A stretch of DNA of 58,863 nt from Roseovarius sp. (GTDB taxonomy: Bacteria > Pseudomonadota > Alphaproteobacteria > Rhodobacterales > Rhodobacteraceae), in assembly GCA_021775255.1 (NCBI GenBank), contig JAJFIA010000025.1:1-58863 (forward strand), written 5' to 3'. Below, in pieces: positions 1-9,177 of the stretch. Each line of letters begins with the position of its first letter. The stretch's first letter is position 1. The position numbers and the translations under genes are program-made. The notes beneath the pieces were generated by a model. The model was not told the DNA's origin. It saw only the letters and a list, made by a program, of their open reading frames with translations, and did no database searches.

Positions 1-48
1 TGAAGCCCGCCCTACGGCAGGTTGTGTAGGGCGGGCTTCAGCCCGCCA
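1..48. repeat. GTAGGGCGGG-type palindromic repeat downstream of coxB
   Basis: Bases 1-15 and 26-40 are perfect inverted repeats (TGAAGCCCGCCCTAC and its complement) around a 10-base loop. The right arm runs on into a second small palindrome, GGCGGGC-TTCA-GCCCGCC, at 32-48. The element probably continues beyond the window edge. It resembles the GTAGGGTGGGT repeat at 14907-14964 in design. It ends about 9 bases from the coxB stop, so it could also act as the coxB 3' hairpin, but no T-run is visible. Confidence 0.75.
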
Positions 49-56
49 CCCGTTCA

Positions 57-926
57 TCAGTCGGCAACCGCCACATCATAATTCAGTGGCATGCCGGCAT
101 ATTCTTCAATCGCGCGCTTGAGCCATTCGTCATACGCTTTCTGACTCACAACTTTCACGGTGATCGGCATATAAGCATGATCCTTGCCACAAAGCTCGGA
201 ACATTGGCCAAAATAAATACCCTCTTTTTCGGCCTTGAACCAAAGCTGCGCCAGCCGCCCCGGCACCCCGTCCTGCTTCACACCAAAGGCCGGCATCGCC
301 CAGGAATGGATCACATCCGAGCCAGTGACCGTCATCACCACAACCTTGTTCACCGGTACGACCACCGCCGTATCAGTGGCCAGCAAAAACTCATCCCGGC
401 TGTACCCGGCCGCTTCCAGCTCGGCCACAACCTCATCGTTCAGCACCTTGCCTTCGCCGATCATGAAGCTGTCAAAACCAAACTCGTTATCGGTATATTC
501 ATAGCTCCAGTACCATTGGTTCCCTGTCACTTTGATGTGGATATCGCCATCCGGGATTTCCTGTTGTTTGAACAGAACCGGCAAGGAGAACGCCCCAATC
601 AGCACCAGAATAACAATCGGGATCAATGTCCAGGCCACTTCCAGCGGTGAATTATGGGTGAACTTCGCAGGCTCAGGATTGGCGCGGCGGTTAAACCGGA
701 AAATCGCATAAACAAGCAGCACCGTCACAAGAATGGTGATCCCGGTAATGATGACCAGGATCATACCATCAAGCCAGTGCAGATCACGCGCCAGTTCGGT
801 TACTGCAGGTTGAAATCCCATATTTCCATCAACAGGCTTGCCGATGATTTCAAGGTTGTCCTGCGCTGTGGCAGGAAGGGCTAACATGGTGGCCATCGCG
901 GCCAGCAGATAGGAAATGAGTCGCAT
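57..926 (-). CDS. coxB: Cytochrome c oxidase subunit II
   Basis: This subunit of aa3-type cytochrome c oxidase accepts electrons from cytochrome c at the dinuclear CuA centre on the periplasmic side. The 289-residue product starts with a Sec signal peptide (residues 1-21, ending ATA before QD) and has two membrane segments at about 54-76 and 98-118. The tryptophan-rich QWYWSYEY lies at 137-144. The CuA ligands are all present: H207, C242, E244, C246, H250 and M253. A longer frame opens at 1031, but the ATG at 926 has an AGGGTG ribosome site and begins the signal peptide, so I chose it. The gene is divergent from tldD, and the shared region holds an FNR-type box. The rest of the cox operon would lie to the left of the window. 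Confidence 0.97.
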   Translation of the reverse strand: MRLISYLLAAMATMLALPATAQDNLEIIGKPVDGNMGFQPAVTELARDLHWLDGMILVIITGITILVTVLLVYAIFRFNRRANPEPAKFTHNSPLEVAWTLIPIVILVLIGAFSLPVLFKQQEIPDGDIHIKVTGNQWYWSYEYTDNEFGFDSFMIGEGKVLNDEVVAELEAAGYSRDEFLLATDTAVVVPVNKVVVMTVTGSDVIHSWAMPAFGVKQDGVPGRLAQLWFKAEKEGIYFGQCSELCGKDHAYMPITVKVVSQKAYDEWLKRAIEEYAGMPLNYDVAVAD

Positions 927-1080
927 AATACACCCTGATCGGTTGAAGCTTTTGTTGTTCGGTAACGGATATTCCCGCCAAAAAAGCAGAATCCCGCAGA
1001 TTTTCATTGTCTCATGTCCGGTTAAAACCATATTCTTGAGCCTGAGACAAGAAAGACCACTGCGTTAAAGCGACGCTTTT

Positions 1081-1094
1081 TTGATTTAGATCAA
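1081..1094. promoter_or_regulatory. FNR/FnrL-type box TTGATTTAGATCAA
   Basis: This is a perfect TTGAT-N4-ATCAA dyad, the consensus bound by FNR-family oxygen-sensing regulators (FnrL in Rhodobacterales). It lies 154 bases upstream of the coxB start and 39 bases upstream of the tldD start. The position fits oxygen control of coxB, of tldD or of both. This is sequence evidence only; binding is inferred. Confidence 0.7.
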
Positions 1095-1133
1095 ATTAAT
1101 GCCCCTGAAATCTTCAAAACAGGCCTAAACCGG

Positions 1134-2555
1134 ATGACAAACACCCCCTTTCGCCCGTTAAGTTCCGCACTGGACCCGGATATTGCCCTCGCCCAGCTTC
1201 GCAAAGCCACAGATGGTGCCGATGATGGCGAGCTTTACATTGAGCGCCGCCATTCAGAATCACTGGTTTTTGATGATGGCCGGGTGAAATCCGCAAGCTT
1301 TGATGCCGCCCAGGGGTTTGGCCTGCGCGCCGTGCTGGGCGAGGTCACCGGCTATGCCCATTCCTCGGAAATCTCCGTGCCCGCCCTTGCCCGCGCGGTT
1401 GAAACTGCCCGCCTGGCCGTGGGCGATGGCGGCGGCACCATGGCCCCACCACCGCACAGCACCAATACAAGGCTTTATACTGATGCCGATCCCATTGCCG
1501 GGACTGAGTTCCCGGTCAAACTGGAAACCCTGCGCCAGATTGATGCTTTCGCCCGCGATCTTGATCCACGGGTGGTGCAGGTCTCGGCGGTGATTGCCGC
1601 GTCGTTGCAGGAAATAACCATCCTGCGGCCCGATGGCACCCATGTATCAGACAGCCGCCCGATGACGCGGGTGAATGTCTCGGTGATTGTTGAACAGGAC
1701 GGCCGCCGCGAATCCGGCACCTCGGGCGGCGGCGGGCGTGTCGGGCTTGACGGGCTGCTTGAGCCCGCCGACTGGCAGGCCAAGGCGCGTGAGGCCCTGC
1801 GCGTCGCCTGCGTCAATCTTGAGGCCGTGCCCGCGCCTGCAGGCGTCATGGATGTGGTGCTTGGCCCCGGCTGGCCGGGGATATTGCTGCACGAGGCCAT
1901 CGGCCACGGGCTTGAGGGCGATTTCAATCGCAAAGGCAGCTCGGCTTTTGCCGGGCTCATGGGTAAACGCATTGCCTCTAAGGGGGTGACGGTTCTGGAT
2001 GATGGTACAATCCCTGATCGTCGCGGCTCGATCACCATTGATGATGAAGGCACGCCCTCGGGCAAGAATACCCTGATCGAGGACGGTATCCTTGTGGGCC
2101 TCATGCAAGACCGGCAGAATGCGCGCCTCATGGGTGTCGCGCCCACCGGCAATGGCCGCCGCGAAAGCTATGCCCACGCGCCGATGCCGCGCATGACCAA
2201 TACCTATATGCTGGGTGGTGATGCCAACCCCAAAGATATCGTCGCTGATCTGCATGATGGCATCTGGGCCGTGGGCTTTGGCGGTGGTCAGGTCGATATC
2301 ACCAATGGCAAATTCGTGTTTTCCTGCACCGAGGCCTACCGCGTCAAAAATGGCAAGGTTCTGGAACCGGTCAAAGGCGCCACCCTGATTGGCGACGGCG
2401 CCACGGCCCTCAACAAAATCCGCGCTTTGGGCAATGACATGGCGCTTGATCCGGGCATGGGCAACTGCGGCAAACAGGGCCAATGGGTGCCGGTGGGCGT
2501 GGGCCAGCCGACGGTTATGATCAGCGGGCTGACAGTGGGCGGCTCGGCGGCGTGA
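1134..2555 (+). CDS. tldD: TldD family metalloprotease
   Basis: TldD with its partner TldE/PmbA forms a Zn-dependent protease that unfolds and cleaves peptides, for example in the maturation of modified peptides. The 473-residue product has the usual length and carries the zinc motif HEAIGH at residues 253-258. A GNCGKQGQ segment near the C-terminus contains the conserved cysteine of the family. The ATG at 1134 has only a weak ribosome site, but no better start gives the full N-terminal domain. No tldE/pmbA is in the window. It is divergent from coxB, an arrangement I recall as common in Rhodobacteraceae. Confidence 0.95.
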   Translation: MTNTPFRPLSSALDPDIALAQLRKATDGADDGELYIERRHSESLVFDDGRVKSASFDAAQGFGLRAVLGEVTGYAHSSEISVPALARAVETARLAVGDGGGTMAPPPHSTNTRLYTDADPIAGTEFPVKLETLRQIDAFARDLDPRVVQVSAVIAASLQEITILRPDGTHVSDSRPMTRVNVSVIVEQDGRRESGTSGGGGRVGLDGLLEPADWQAKAREALRVACVNLEAVPAPAGVMDVVLGPGWPGILLHEAIGHGLEGDFNRKGSSAFAGLMGKRIASKGVTVLDDGTIPDRRGSITIDDEGTPSGKNTLIEDGILVGLMQDRQNARLMGVAPTGNGRRESYAHAPMPRMTNTYMLGGDANPKDIVADLHDGIWAVGFGGGQVDITNGKFVFSCTEAYRVKNGKVLEPVKGATLIGDGATALNKIRALGNDMALDPGMGNCGKQGQWVPVGVGQPTVMISGLTVGGSAA

Positions 2556-2611
2556 CAGCCCCGGGCGGGATATTGAAACTGTTCTTTGAATGACCGGCTC
2601 ATATGGGGCCG

Positions 2612-3505
2612 TTATTTCAGATATGTGTCGTACCAGTCTCGTGCTTCATTGGTTGCGGTCGACAGCCATGGTTCCTGGTAAACCCCAAAGTGGCCGATGG
2701 GGAGCATGACCATTTTCTTTGGCTCCGGCACCCGATCAAATGCGGCTTGCAAGATATCCGGCGGGATCAGGTGTTCCTTTTCTCCTCCGATCAGAAGATA
2801 GGCGACATCCGACATCATCTCGATATTCGACACCGGATCGAATTCGCGAAACTTTTCGAGCGATTCCAATGTGACCTCGTTGCGCCAGTTTGGGGCCATT
2901 TCCTGTGATCCGGTAAAGAAATCATAGGCTTCTGCACCGGGAAGTATGCAAGGGCCATCGCCTTGCGCCACGACGGGGATGGTCTTTACCTCGCCGGTTT
3001 CATACCGTGCTATCCTGTCCGCATTCAGAATATCACGCATCATGTCCCACTTCGCCGGATCAAGGCTGCGCCGGACGCTCGGGCTCATTATGACCGGCAC
3101 CTGAATGGCAAGCGCTTTTACCCTGGGATCAACTGTTGCGGTATAAGTCGCCAATGCACCGCTCAATGATGTCCCCCAAATGCCAACGCGCTTTGCATCG
3201 ACATTGGGTTGAGAGCTGGCCCATGTGATGGCATTCCGGTAATCCTCGACCATATCAAGCGGAAATATCTGCTGACGTGGCTCGCCGGTACTGTCGCCAA
3301 AATGCCGGAAGTCAAAAACCACCACGGCGTAGCCGGCAGATGAAAAAATCTCGGCCACTTCCCCAAGGCCCTGCTCTTTCACGCCGCTAAGCCCATGCGC
3401 CATGATGATGAGTGGCAATTCTGCCTTGCCTTGTGCCTCATCAGGCAGGTAAAACCATCCCGCACAAGTGTCCTGCCCTGACCCAAAGCTGATATCGCGA
3501 CGCAT
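2612..3505 (-). CDS. Alpha/beta hydrolase
   Basis: This is a 297-residue serine hydrolase of the alpha/beta fold; the substrate is unknown. The oxyanion-loop HGLSG motif is at residues 37-41 and the nucleophile elbow GTSLSG (Ser113) at 111-116. A late GGEKEHLIPP segment can supply the acid, and PIGHFG near the C-terminus supplies the histidine. The architecture (about 300 residues, acyl-peptidase-like fold with an insert around 130-220) resembles xaa-Pro dipeptidase/DUF1100-type esterases. A TTG four codons upstream is possible, but the ATG at 3505 follows a perfect GGAGG. It stands alone on the minus strand between tldD and a methyltransferase. Confidence 0.85.
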   Translation of the reverse strand: MRRDISFGSGQDTCAGWFYLPDEAQGKAELPLIIMAHGLSGVKEQGLGEVAEIFSSAGYAVVVFDFRHFGDSTGEPRQQIFPLDMVEDYRNAITWASSQPNVDAKRVGIWGTSLSGALATYTATVDPRVKALAIQVPVIMSPSVRRSLDPAKWDMMRDILNADRIARYETGEVKTIPVVAQGDGPCILPGAEAYDFFTGSQEMAPNWRNEVTLESLEKFREFDPVSNIEMMSDVAYLLIGGEKEHLIPPDILQAAFDRVPEPKKMVMLPIGHFGVYQEPWLSTATNEARDWYDTYLK

Positions 3506-3602
3506 TTTTGCCTCCAAACCGGCCTATCAGAACAGGCCCCGCTTTATAAGTCAAACCCAATTCCGGCTCTATGTAAAGCTCGGCTCATGAGGTGACCCTC
3601 AC

Positions 3603-4424
3603 ATGAACAACCGCACGCACCCCATCGATCCTGATACCCTTCGTGACTTTGGCAAAACCGTCGATTTCAGCCAGACCGCCACCGATTACGCCACCCACCG
3701 CGCCGGATTCCCACCGGCGTTTTTTGATCTCCTTGCCGCACGGGATTATACCAAACCGGGCATGTGCGCCCTTGATATCGGGACAGGCACCGGCACCGTG
3801 GCGCGCGGGCTGGCGCGTATGGGCCTTCAGGTCACAGGCCTTGATCCGGCTATGTCATTAATGGATCAGGCAGAACAGCTTGATCGCGCGGCAGGCGTTT
3901 CGGTTACATATCTGGAAGGCAATGCTGAAACCCTGCCCTTCGCTGACAGCAGCCTTGATCTGATCACCGCCGGACAATGCTGGCATTGGTTTGATCGCCC
4001 CGCCGCTGCGGCTGAGGCGGCCCGCATCCTCAAACCCGGTGGTCGGCTGCTGATCGCGCATTTCGATTGGCTGCCCCTGCCCGGCAATGTGGTGGCGGCA
4101 ACTGAAAAACTGATCCTTGCATTCAATCCTGATTGGGCCGGGGCCGGTGGGGCGGGCCTTTATCCCGATTGGTTGAGTGATCTTGCCCATGCCGGGTTTG
4201 GCAGGCTGGAAACCGTGTCTTTTGATATCATTCAGCCCTATTCCCCCGCCGCATGGCGCGGGCGCATCCGGGCCAGCGCGGGCATATCTGCGAGCCTGCC
4301 CGCCGATGAAATTACCCGCTTTGATGCAGCGCTTGCCCGGATGCTGGCCTGCGATTTCAACATTGATCCCCTGCCCGTGCCGCACCGCGTCTGGCTGGCC
4401 ACCGGTATTTTGCCCATCATCTGA
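3603..4424 (+). CDS. Class I SAM-dependent methyltransferase
   Basis: The 273-residue protein has the Rossmann-type methyltransferase fold. Motif I is DIGTGTGT at residues 58-65. An acidic motif follows (GLDPA), then the motif IV region with DLITAGQCWHWF and a motif V/VI ILKPGGRLLI. This places it in the Methyltransf_11 / UbiE-like group. The methyl acceptor cannot be told from sequence. The start at 3603 is preceded by GAGGTGA. It is unlinked by operon structure to dprA, which starts 220 bases later behind its own putative CtrA site. Confidence 0.85.
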   Translation: MNNRTHPIDPDTLRDFGKTVDFSQTATDYATHRAGFPPAFFDLLAARDYTKPGMCALDIGTGTGTVARGLARMGLQVTGLDPAMSLMDQAEQLDRAAGVSVTYLEGNAETLPFADSSLDLITAGQCWHWFDRPAAAAEAARILKPGGRLLIAHFDWLPLPGNVVAATEKLILAFNPDWAGAGGAGLYPDWLSDLAHAGFGRLETVSFDIIQPYSPAAWRGRIRASAGISASLPADEITRFDAALARMLACDFNIDPLPVPHRVWLATGILPII

Positions 4425-4589
4425 GGGCGAATCGCTCTGTTACACCTGCGCATTGCAGCCGTTGCTTCCCACTGTTGTTAAATCCGAGCCCTATCCAAAG
4501 CCAAATCCGTACCGGATCGAAATTTTTACCTATATAATTCAGTATCTTAATCTGAATTTTGCCCCTCCCCCAAATCAATCTCATTCTGG

Positions 4590-4606
4590 TTTACCAGCCG
4601 TTAACC
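4590..4606 (+). promoter_or_regulatory. CtrA-like site TTTA-N7-TTAACC upstream of dprA
   Basis: The sequence TTTA-CCAGCCG-TTAACC differs by one base from the alphaproteobacterial CtrA consensus TTAA-N7-TTAACC. It lies 38 bases upstream of the dprA ATG. In several Rhodobacterales, competence and gene-transfer-agent genes including dprA are controlled by the CtrA phosphorelay, so the match is biologically sensible. Binding is inferred. Confidence 0.55.
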
Positions 4607-4644
4607 ATCTCAGACCAATACTGGCTTTGCAAGCAGGCGGAGCC

Positions 4645-5796
4645 ATGATGTCCGAGGAAAACCATCCTTCCACTCACCCCCCACTCCCACCCACCACGGA
4701 AGATGATCGGGTGTTGTGGCTCCGTCTCTTGCGTTCCCGCCGGGTTGGGCCCTCCACCTTTTACCGGCTGATGAATGAACATGGCTCGGCCTCTGCCGCG
4801 CTTGAGGCCTTGCCAGATGTGGCAAAGGCCGCCGGGGCCAGCGATTACAAAATTTGCCCCGAAGGCGTTGCTTTTGCTGAGCTGAAGGCCGCCAAAGCCG
4901 CGGGCGCGCGGATGATCTGCTTGGGCGAGGCTGATTATCCTGACATGCTCATGCATATATCCGATGCGCCCCCCATCTTGTGGGCAATTGGTGATACAAG
5001 CATTATCCACCGGCCGATGATTGCCCTTGTGGGCGCGCGCAATGCCTCGTCTTTGGGCACGCGCATGGCCCGGGCGCTCACATCCGAGCTGGCGCAACAG
5101 GGGCTGGTCGTGGTTTCCGGTTTGGCCCGCGGCATTGATACCGCCGCACATCTGGCGGCCCTCAAGACCGGCACGATTGCCATCATGGCTGGGGGGGTTG
5201 ATGTGCTTTATCCTTCGGAAAATGCAGGCCTTGCCCATGATATTGCCAAAACCGGCCTGCGCCTTTCCGAGCAACCCATGGGCATGACCCCGCAAGCCCG
5301 GCATTTTCCGCGCCGCAACCGCATCATCAGCGGCATGTCGCAGGCGGTTGTGGTGGTTGAGGCGGCGGCAAAATCCGGCTCGCTTATCACCGCGCGCAAT
5401 GCCCTTGATCAGGGGCGCGAGGTGCTGGCGGTGCCGGGGCATCCGTTTGATGCCCGCGCCTCGGGCTGCAACATGCTGATCCGCGATGGCGCGCGCCTGG
5501 TGCGCAACGCCAGCGATGTGATTGAAGTGCTGCCCGATATGGTGCCCTCTGAAACACAGGTGGAAATGGCCCTGCCGGATATCCCCTCTCCGCCCCTTGA
5601 AAACCGCACCCTGCGCGACACCGCAAAACTGCACGCCTTGATCCTTGACCGGCTTGGCCCCTCGCCGATGGCCGAGGATCAGCTCATTCGCGATCTGGCA
5701 ACGCCGGCCCATAATGTATCGCCCGCGCTGGTAGATCTTGAACTGGAAGGCCGGATCAAACGTCAGGCTGGCGGGCTTTTGTCGCGGGTCGGCTGA
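4645..5796 (+). CDS. dprA: DNA-processing protein DprA/Smf
   Basis: DprA binds incoming single-stranded DNA and loads RecA during natural transformation and uptake of gene-transfer-agent DNA. The 383-residue product has an N-terminal helical region and the Rossmann-like DprA core at about 90-290. Family motifs are SGLARGIDTAAH (158-169), FPRRNRIISG (221-230) and GSLITARNALDQG. A C-terminal winged helix spans about 325-380. The frame extends upstream to 4177, but that part overlaps the methyltransferase; the ATG at 4645 has an AGGCGG site 5 bases before it. It ends directly against the convergent gene at 5797. The neighbourhood dprA-topA is a conserved pair. Confidence 0.95.
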   Translation: MMSEENHPSTHPPLPPTTEDDRVLWLRLLRSRRVGPSTFYRLMNEHGSASAALEALPDVAKAAGASDYKICPEGVAFAELKAAKAAGARMICLGEADYPDMLMHISDAPPILWAIGDTSIIHRPMIALVGARNASSLGTRMARALTSELAQQGLVVVSGLARGIDTAAHLAALKTGTIAIMAGGVDVLYPSENAGLAHDIAKTGLRLSEQPMGMTPQARHFPRRNRIISGMSQAVVVVEAAAKSGSLITARNALDQGREVLAVPGHPFDARASGCNMLIRDGARLVRNASDVIEVLPDMVPSETQVEMALPDIPSPPLENRTLRDTAKLHALILDRLGPSPMAEDQLIRDLATPAHNVSPALVDLELEGRIKRQAGGLLSRVG

Positions 5797-6234
5797 TCAA
5801 TCGGCCACCCCATCGCAATATTCCGCAAGCACAGCGCCATATTCGCGGCAAAACGGGCCATAGGCAAACCAGATATCCGTTGCCCCAAAGGAAAAATGCA
5901 CTGCCACCCAGGTATCCCCCTCTTTGCGGTACAGCGCCTGAATTGCCGTTACATCCATGAATTCCTCGGCTTCACCCTGCTGCATGATCCGGGTGCTGGC
6001 CTGATCTATTGCCCCACCGCCGGGCCGTTGCGCATAAAGCGAGGCATAAGCCATATCACCCTCGCGGCGCAATTCATGCACAACAAACTGCACCGGGGCC
6101 CCAAGATTCCATTCCGCGTGCGGGCGCATCGCATCCATCAGGGCCGCGCGCGTCTTTGAGCCGCGCTCCGGTACTTCCCAGGCAGACGCCGCTGCCGGGC
6201 TGAGAAACATCGCAATCACCAACAACCAACGCAT
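5797..6234 (-). CDS. Secreted protein of unknown function
   Basis: The 145-residue product begins with a Sec signal peptide (about residues 1-18, ending ASA before WEVPERG). The mature part is a compact soluble domain of about 125 residues. It is rich in aromatic residues toward the C-terminus, with two cysteines (FCREYGA and EYCDG) that could form a disulfide. I do not recognise a named domain. It is convergent with dprA with no bases between the stop codons, and divergent from topA across 139 bases. Confidence 0.75.
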   Translation of the reverse strand: MRWLLVIAMFLSPAAASAWEVPERGSKTRAALMDAMRPHAEWNLGAPVQFVVHELRREGDMAYASLYAQRPGGGAIDQASTRIMQQGEAEEFMDVTAIQALYRKEGDTWVAVHFSFGATDIWFAYGPFCREYGAVLAEYCDGVAD

Positions 6235-6373
6235 GATTTATTCCCTTTCCGCCCTATCCTGACCGCATTAATATCCACGATCAACCCTTTTCAAGAAGCC
6301 GCATTGACAAACCCGTCCCTCCCCGCACATGTTCCGCCGCCAATAGTGCTTCCCCGAGTCGTCAGGAGTTTTC

Positions 6374-9079
6374 ATGCCAGTTGTCGTTGTCGAATCCCCA
6401 GCTAAAGCCAAGACAATAAACAAATATCTGGGGCCAGGTTACACGGTTCTGGCATCCTACGGCCATGTGCGGGATCTGCCGCCCAAGGATGGCTCGGTCG
6501 ATCCCGACCATGATTTTGCGATGAAATGGGAGGTCGGATATGACAGCCGCAAGCATATCAAAGCCATTGCCGACGCCCTGAAAACCGACAATGCCCTGAT
6601 CCTCGCAACCGACCCCGACCGCGAAGGCGAGGCCATTAGCTGGCACCTCGAAGAAGCCCTGCGCAAACGCAAGGCGATCAAGAAAGATACCCCCGTGAGC
6701 CGGGTGGTTTTCAACGCCATTACCAAATCCGCCGTGACCGAGGCGATGGCCAACCCGCGTGAGGTCGACGCGCCTTTGGTCGAGGCTTATCTGGCGCGCC
6801 GCGCATTGGATTATCTGGTGGGGTTCAATCTCAGCCCGGTCTTGTGGCGCAAACTGCCCGGTGCCAAATCCGCCGGTCGGGTGCAATCGGTCTGTCTGCG
6901 CCTGATCGTCGAGCGCGAGATGGAGATCGAGGCCTTCACCCCGCGCGAATACTGGTCTGCGCGCGCCACGCTCACCACGCCGCGCGGCCAGGAATATGAG
7001 GCGCGGCTCACGCAGCTCGCTGGCAAAAAGCTCGATAAATTCGATCTTGAGAACGCCACGCAGGCCGAAATGGCCGTGCAGGCGATCAGCGCGCGCGCCC
7101 TCACTGTGGCCTCGGTTGAGGCCAAACCCGGCAGCCGCAACCCTTCGGCGCCGTTCATGACCTCGACCTTGCAACAGGAGGCCAGCCGCAAATTCGGCAT
7201 GGGCGCGCGGCAATGCATGTCGACCGCGCAGCGGCTTTATGAGGCCGGATTGATCACCTATATGCGCACCGACGGCATTGATATGGCCCCCGAGGCCGTG
7301 ATGGCCGCGCGCGACGCGATCCAGGACCGTTTTGGCGACAAATACGTGCCAAAATCGCCGCGCATGTATAAAAACAAGGCCAAGAACGCGCAGGAAGCCC
7401 ATGAATGTATCCGCCCTACAGACATGACCAGCGATGCAGCCGCATTGAAAATCAAGGATGCCGATCAGCGCAAGCTTTATGATCTGATCTGGAAGCGCAC
7501 GCTGGCCTGTCAGATGGCCTCGGCCCGGCTGGAACGCACCACCGTTGATATTGCCAGTGACGATGGCCAGATCACCCTGCGCGCCACCGGTCAGGTGGTG
7601 CTGTTTGACGGGTTCATGAAGGTCTATGAAGAGGGTCGTGATGACAACGGTGATGACGATGACAGCCGCCTGCCGCAGATCACTCAGGGCGAACCCGCGA
7701 AATTTGCCAAAGGCGCGCTTGAGAGCCAATTCCGCAAGGCCGATGACAAGACCCGCGACGAGGTGATCGAGACGCCCCAAGGCAAACCCGGTGAGATGCG
7801 CCGCCATGATTCCGCGGTATTGTCGGCGGATGCCGCCACGCTGGCCTTGCAGCATTTCACCCAACCCCCGCCGCGCTATACCGAGGCCACGCTGGTCAAA
7901 CGCATGGAAGAACTGGGGATCGGCCGCCCCTCGACCTATGCCAGCATCGTCACCACCATTCAGGATCGCGAATATGTCCGCAAAGACAAAAACCGCCTGA
8001 TCCCCGAGGACAAGGGCCGGATTGTCACGATTTTCCTGCTCAATTTCTTCCGCAAATATGTCGGCTATGAATTCACCGCCAATCTTGAGGAAGAACTGGA
8101 TAAAGTGAGCGCCGGCAATGCCGATTACAAAACCGTGCTGGCACAGTTCTGGCGCGATTTTTCGGCGGCGATTGCCGAGACATCCGAATTGCGCATATCC
8201 GAGGTGCTCACCGTGCTCGACAAGGCGCTGGAACATTCCTTATACCCGCCGCGTGAAGACGGCACCGATCCGCGCATCTGCCCGCTCTGCGGCGAGGGCC
8301 AACTGCACCTCAAATCCTCGCGCTCGGGCGGGTTTGTCGGCTGTGGCAACTATCCTGAATGCCGCTACACCCGCCCCATCGGTGGCGAAAATGCCGAAAA
8401 CGGTGATCGGGTATTGGGCGAGGATCAGGGCGATGAAATTTCCCTGCGCTCAGGCCGGTTCGGGTCATATGTCCAGCGTGGCGAACGCACAGATGAGGTG
8501 CCCAAACCGCCGCGCGCAAGCCTGCCCAAAGGCTGGCAGGCCGAAGATATGACCCTGGAAAAAGCCCTTACTTTGCTCAGCCTGCCGCGCTTTATCGGCA
8601 CCCATCCCGAGGGCGGCAATGTACATACCAATCTGGGCCGTTATGGCCCATATGTGATGCACACCACGGTGGATGAGACGGGCAAGGAATCCAACCTTTA
8701 CGCCAATATTCCCGATGTGGAAGAGGTGTTCACCATCGGCATGAACCGCGCGGTCGAGGTGCTTGCGGAAAAACGCGCCAAAGGCCCCGGACGCGGGCGC
8801 ACGGCGGCCAAACCCTTGCATGAATTGGGCGAGCATCCCGAACATGGCGGCCCGGTCAATGTGATGGACGGGCGTTACGGGCCTTATGTGAAATGGGACA
8901 AGATCAACGCCACCATCCCTAAGGAAACCAAACCCGAAGATGTGACCATGGCAATCGCCGTGGAACTGATCACTGAGCGCGCCGCCAAAACCGGCAAGGG
9001 CCGCAAGAAGGCTCCGGCAAAGAAAAAGCCTGCCGCGAAAAAAACCGCAGCTAAAAAACCGGCACAAAAAGACCCCTGA
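6374..9079 (+). CDS. topA: DNA topoisomerase I
   Basis: Type IA topoisomerase relaxes negative supercoils by making a transient single-strand break through a 5'-phosphotyrosine. The 901-residue protein has the TOPRIM domain at the N-terminus (E7 in VVVESPAKAK; DPDREGE at 80-86) and the active-site tyrosine Y296 in ITYMRTDGID. At least one C-terminal zinc-ribbon is present (CPLCGEG... with CGNYPEC). Further topoisomerase C-terminal repeats follow, and then a lysine/alanine-rich tail (KKAPAKKKPAAKK-like) typical of alphaproteobacterial TopA. CAGGAG precedes the ATG by 6 bases. Length and motifs are complete. Confidence 0.98.
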   Translation: MPVVVVESPAKAKTINKYLGPGYTVLASYGHVRDLPPKDGSVDPDHDFAMKWEVGYDSRKHIKAIADALKTDNALILATDPDREGEAISWHLEEALRKRKAIKKDTPVSRVVFNAITKSAVTEAMANPREVDAPLVEAYLARRALDYLVGFNLSPVLWRKLPGAKSAGRVQSVCLRLIVEREMEIEAFTPREYWSARATLTTPRGQEYEARLTQLAGKKLDKFDLENATQAEMAVQAISARALTVASVEAKPGSRNPSAPFMTSTLQQEASRKFGMGARQCMSTAQRLYEAGLITYMRTDGIDMAPEAVMAARDAIQDRFGDKYVPKSPRMYKNKAKNAQEAHECIRPTDMTSDAAALKIKDADQRKLYDLIWKRTLACQMASARLERTTVDIASDDGQITLRATGQVVLFDGFMKVYEEGRDDNGDDDDSRLPQITQGEPAKFAKGALESQFRKADDKTRDEVIETPQGKPGEMRRHDSAVLSADAATLALQHFTQPPPRYTEATLVKRMEELGIGRPSTYASIVTTIQDREYVRKDKNRLIPEDKGRIVTIFLLNFFRKYVGYEFTANLEEELDKVSAGNADYKTVLAQFWRDFSAAIAETSELRISEVLTVLDKALEHSLYPPREDGTDPRICPLCGEGQLHLKSSRSGGFVGCGNYPECRYTRPIGGENAENGDRVLGEDQGDEISLRSGRFGSYVQRGERTDEVPKPPRASLPKGWQAEDMTLEKALTLLSLPRFIGTHPEGGNVHTNLGRYGPYVMHTTVDETGKESNLYANIPDVEEVFTIGMNRAVEVLAEKRAKGPGRGRTAAKPLHELGEHPEHGGPVNVMDGRYGPYVKWDKINATIPKETKPEDVTMAIAVELITERAAKTGKGRKKAPAKKKPAAKKTAAKKPAQKDP

Positions 9080-9177
9080 TATCCGCCTTATCCGCTTCAA
9101 ATCTTTTGGCGGAGCGTTGACTCTTATCTCGTGCCCAGCCCATATCGTGCCAAACGGGTTTTACGAGGGGTTTCACC

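Noticed and set aside
4591..5712. Minus-strand frame opposite dprA
   Set aside because: Shadow frame; dprA motifs are complete on the other strand.
6362..8236. Long minus-strand open frame (624 codons) opposite topA
   Set aside because: Lies wholly against a gene with full domain and motif support; low-complexity composition typical of a shadow frame in GC-rich DNA.
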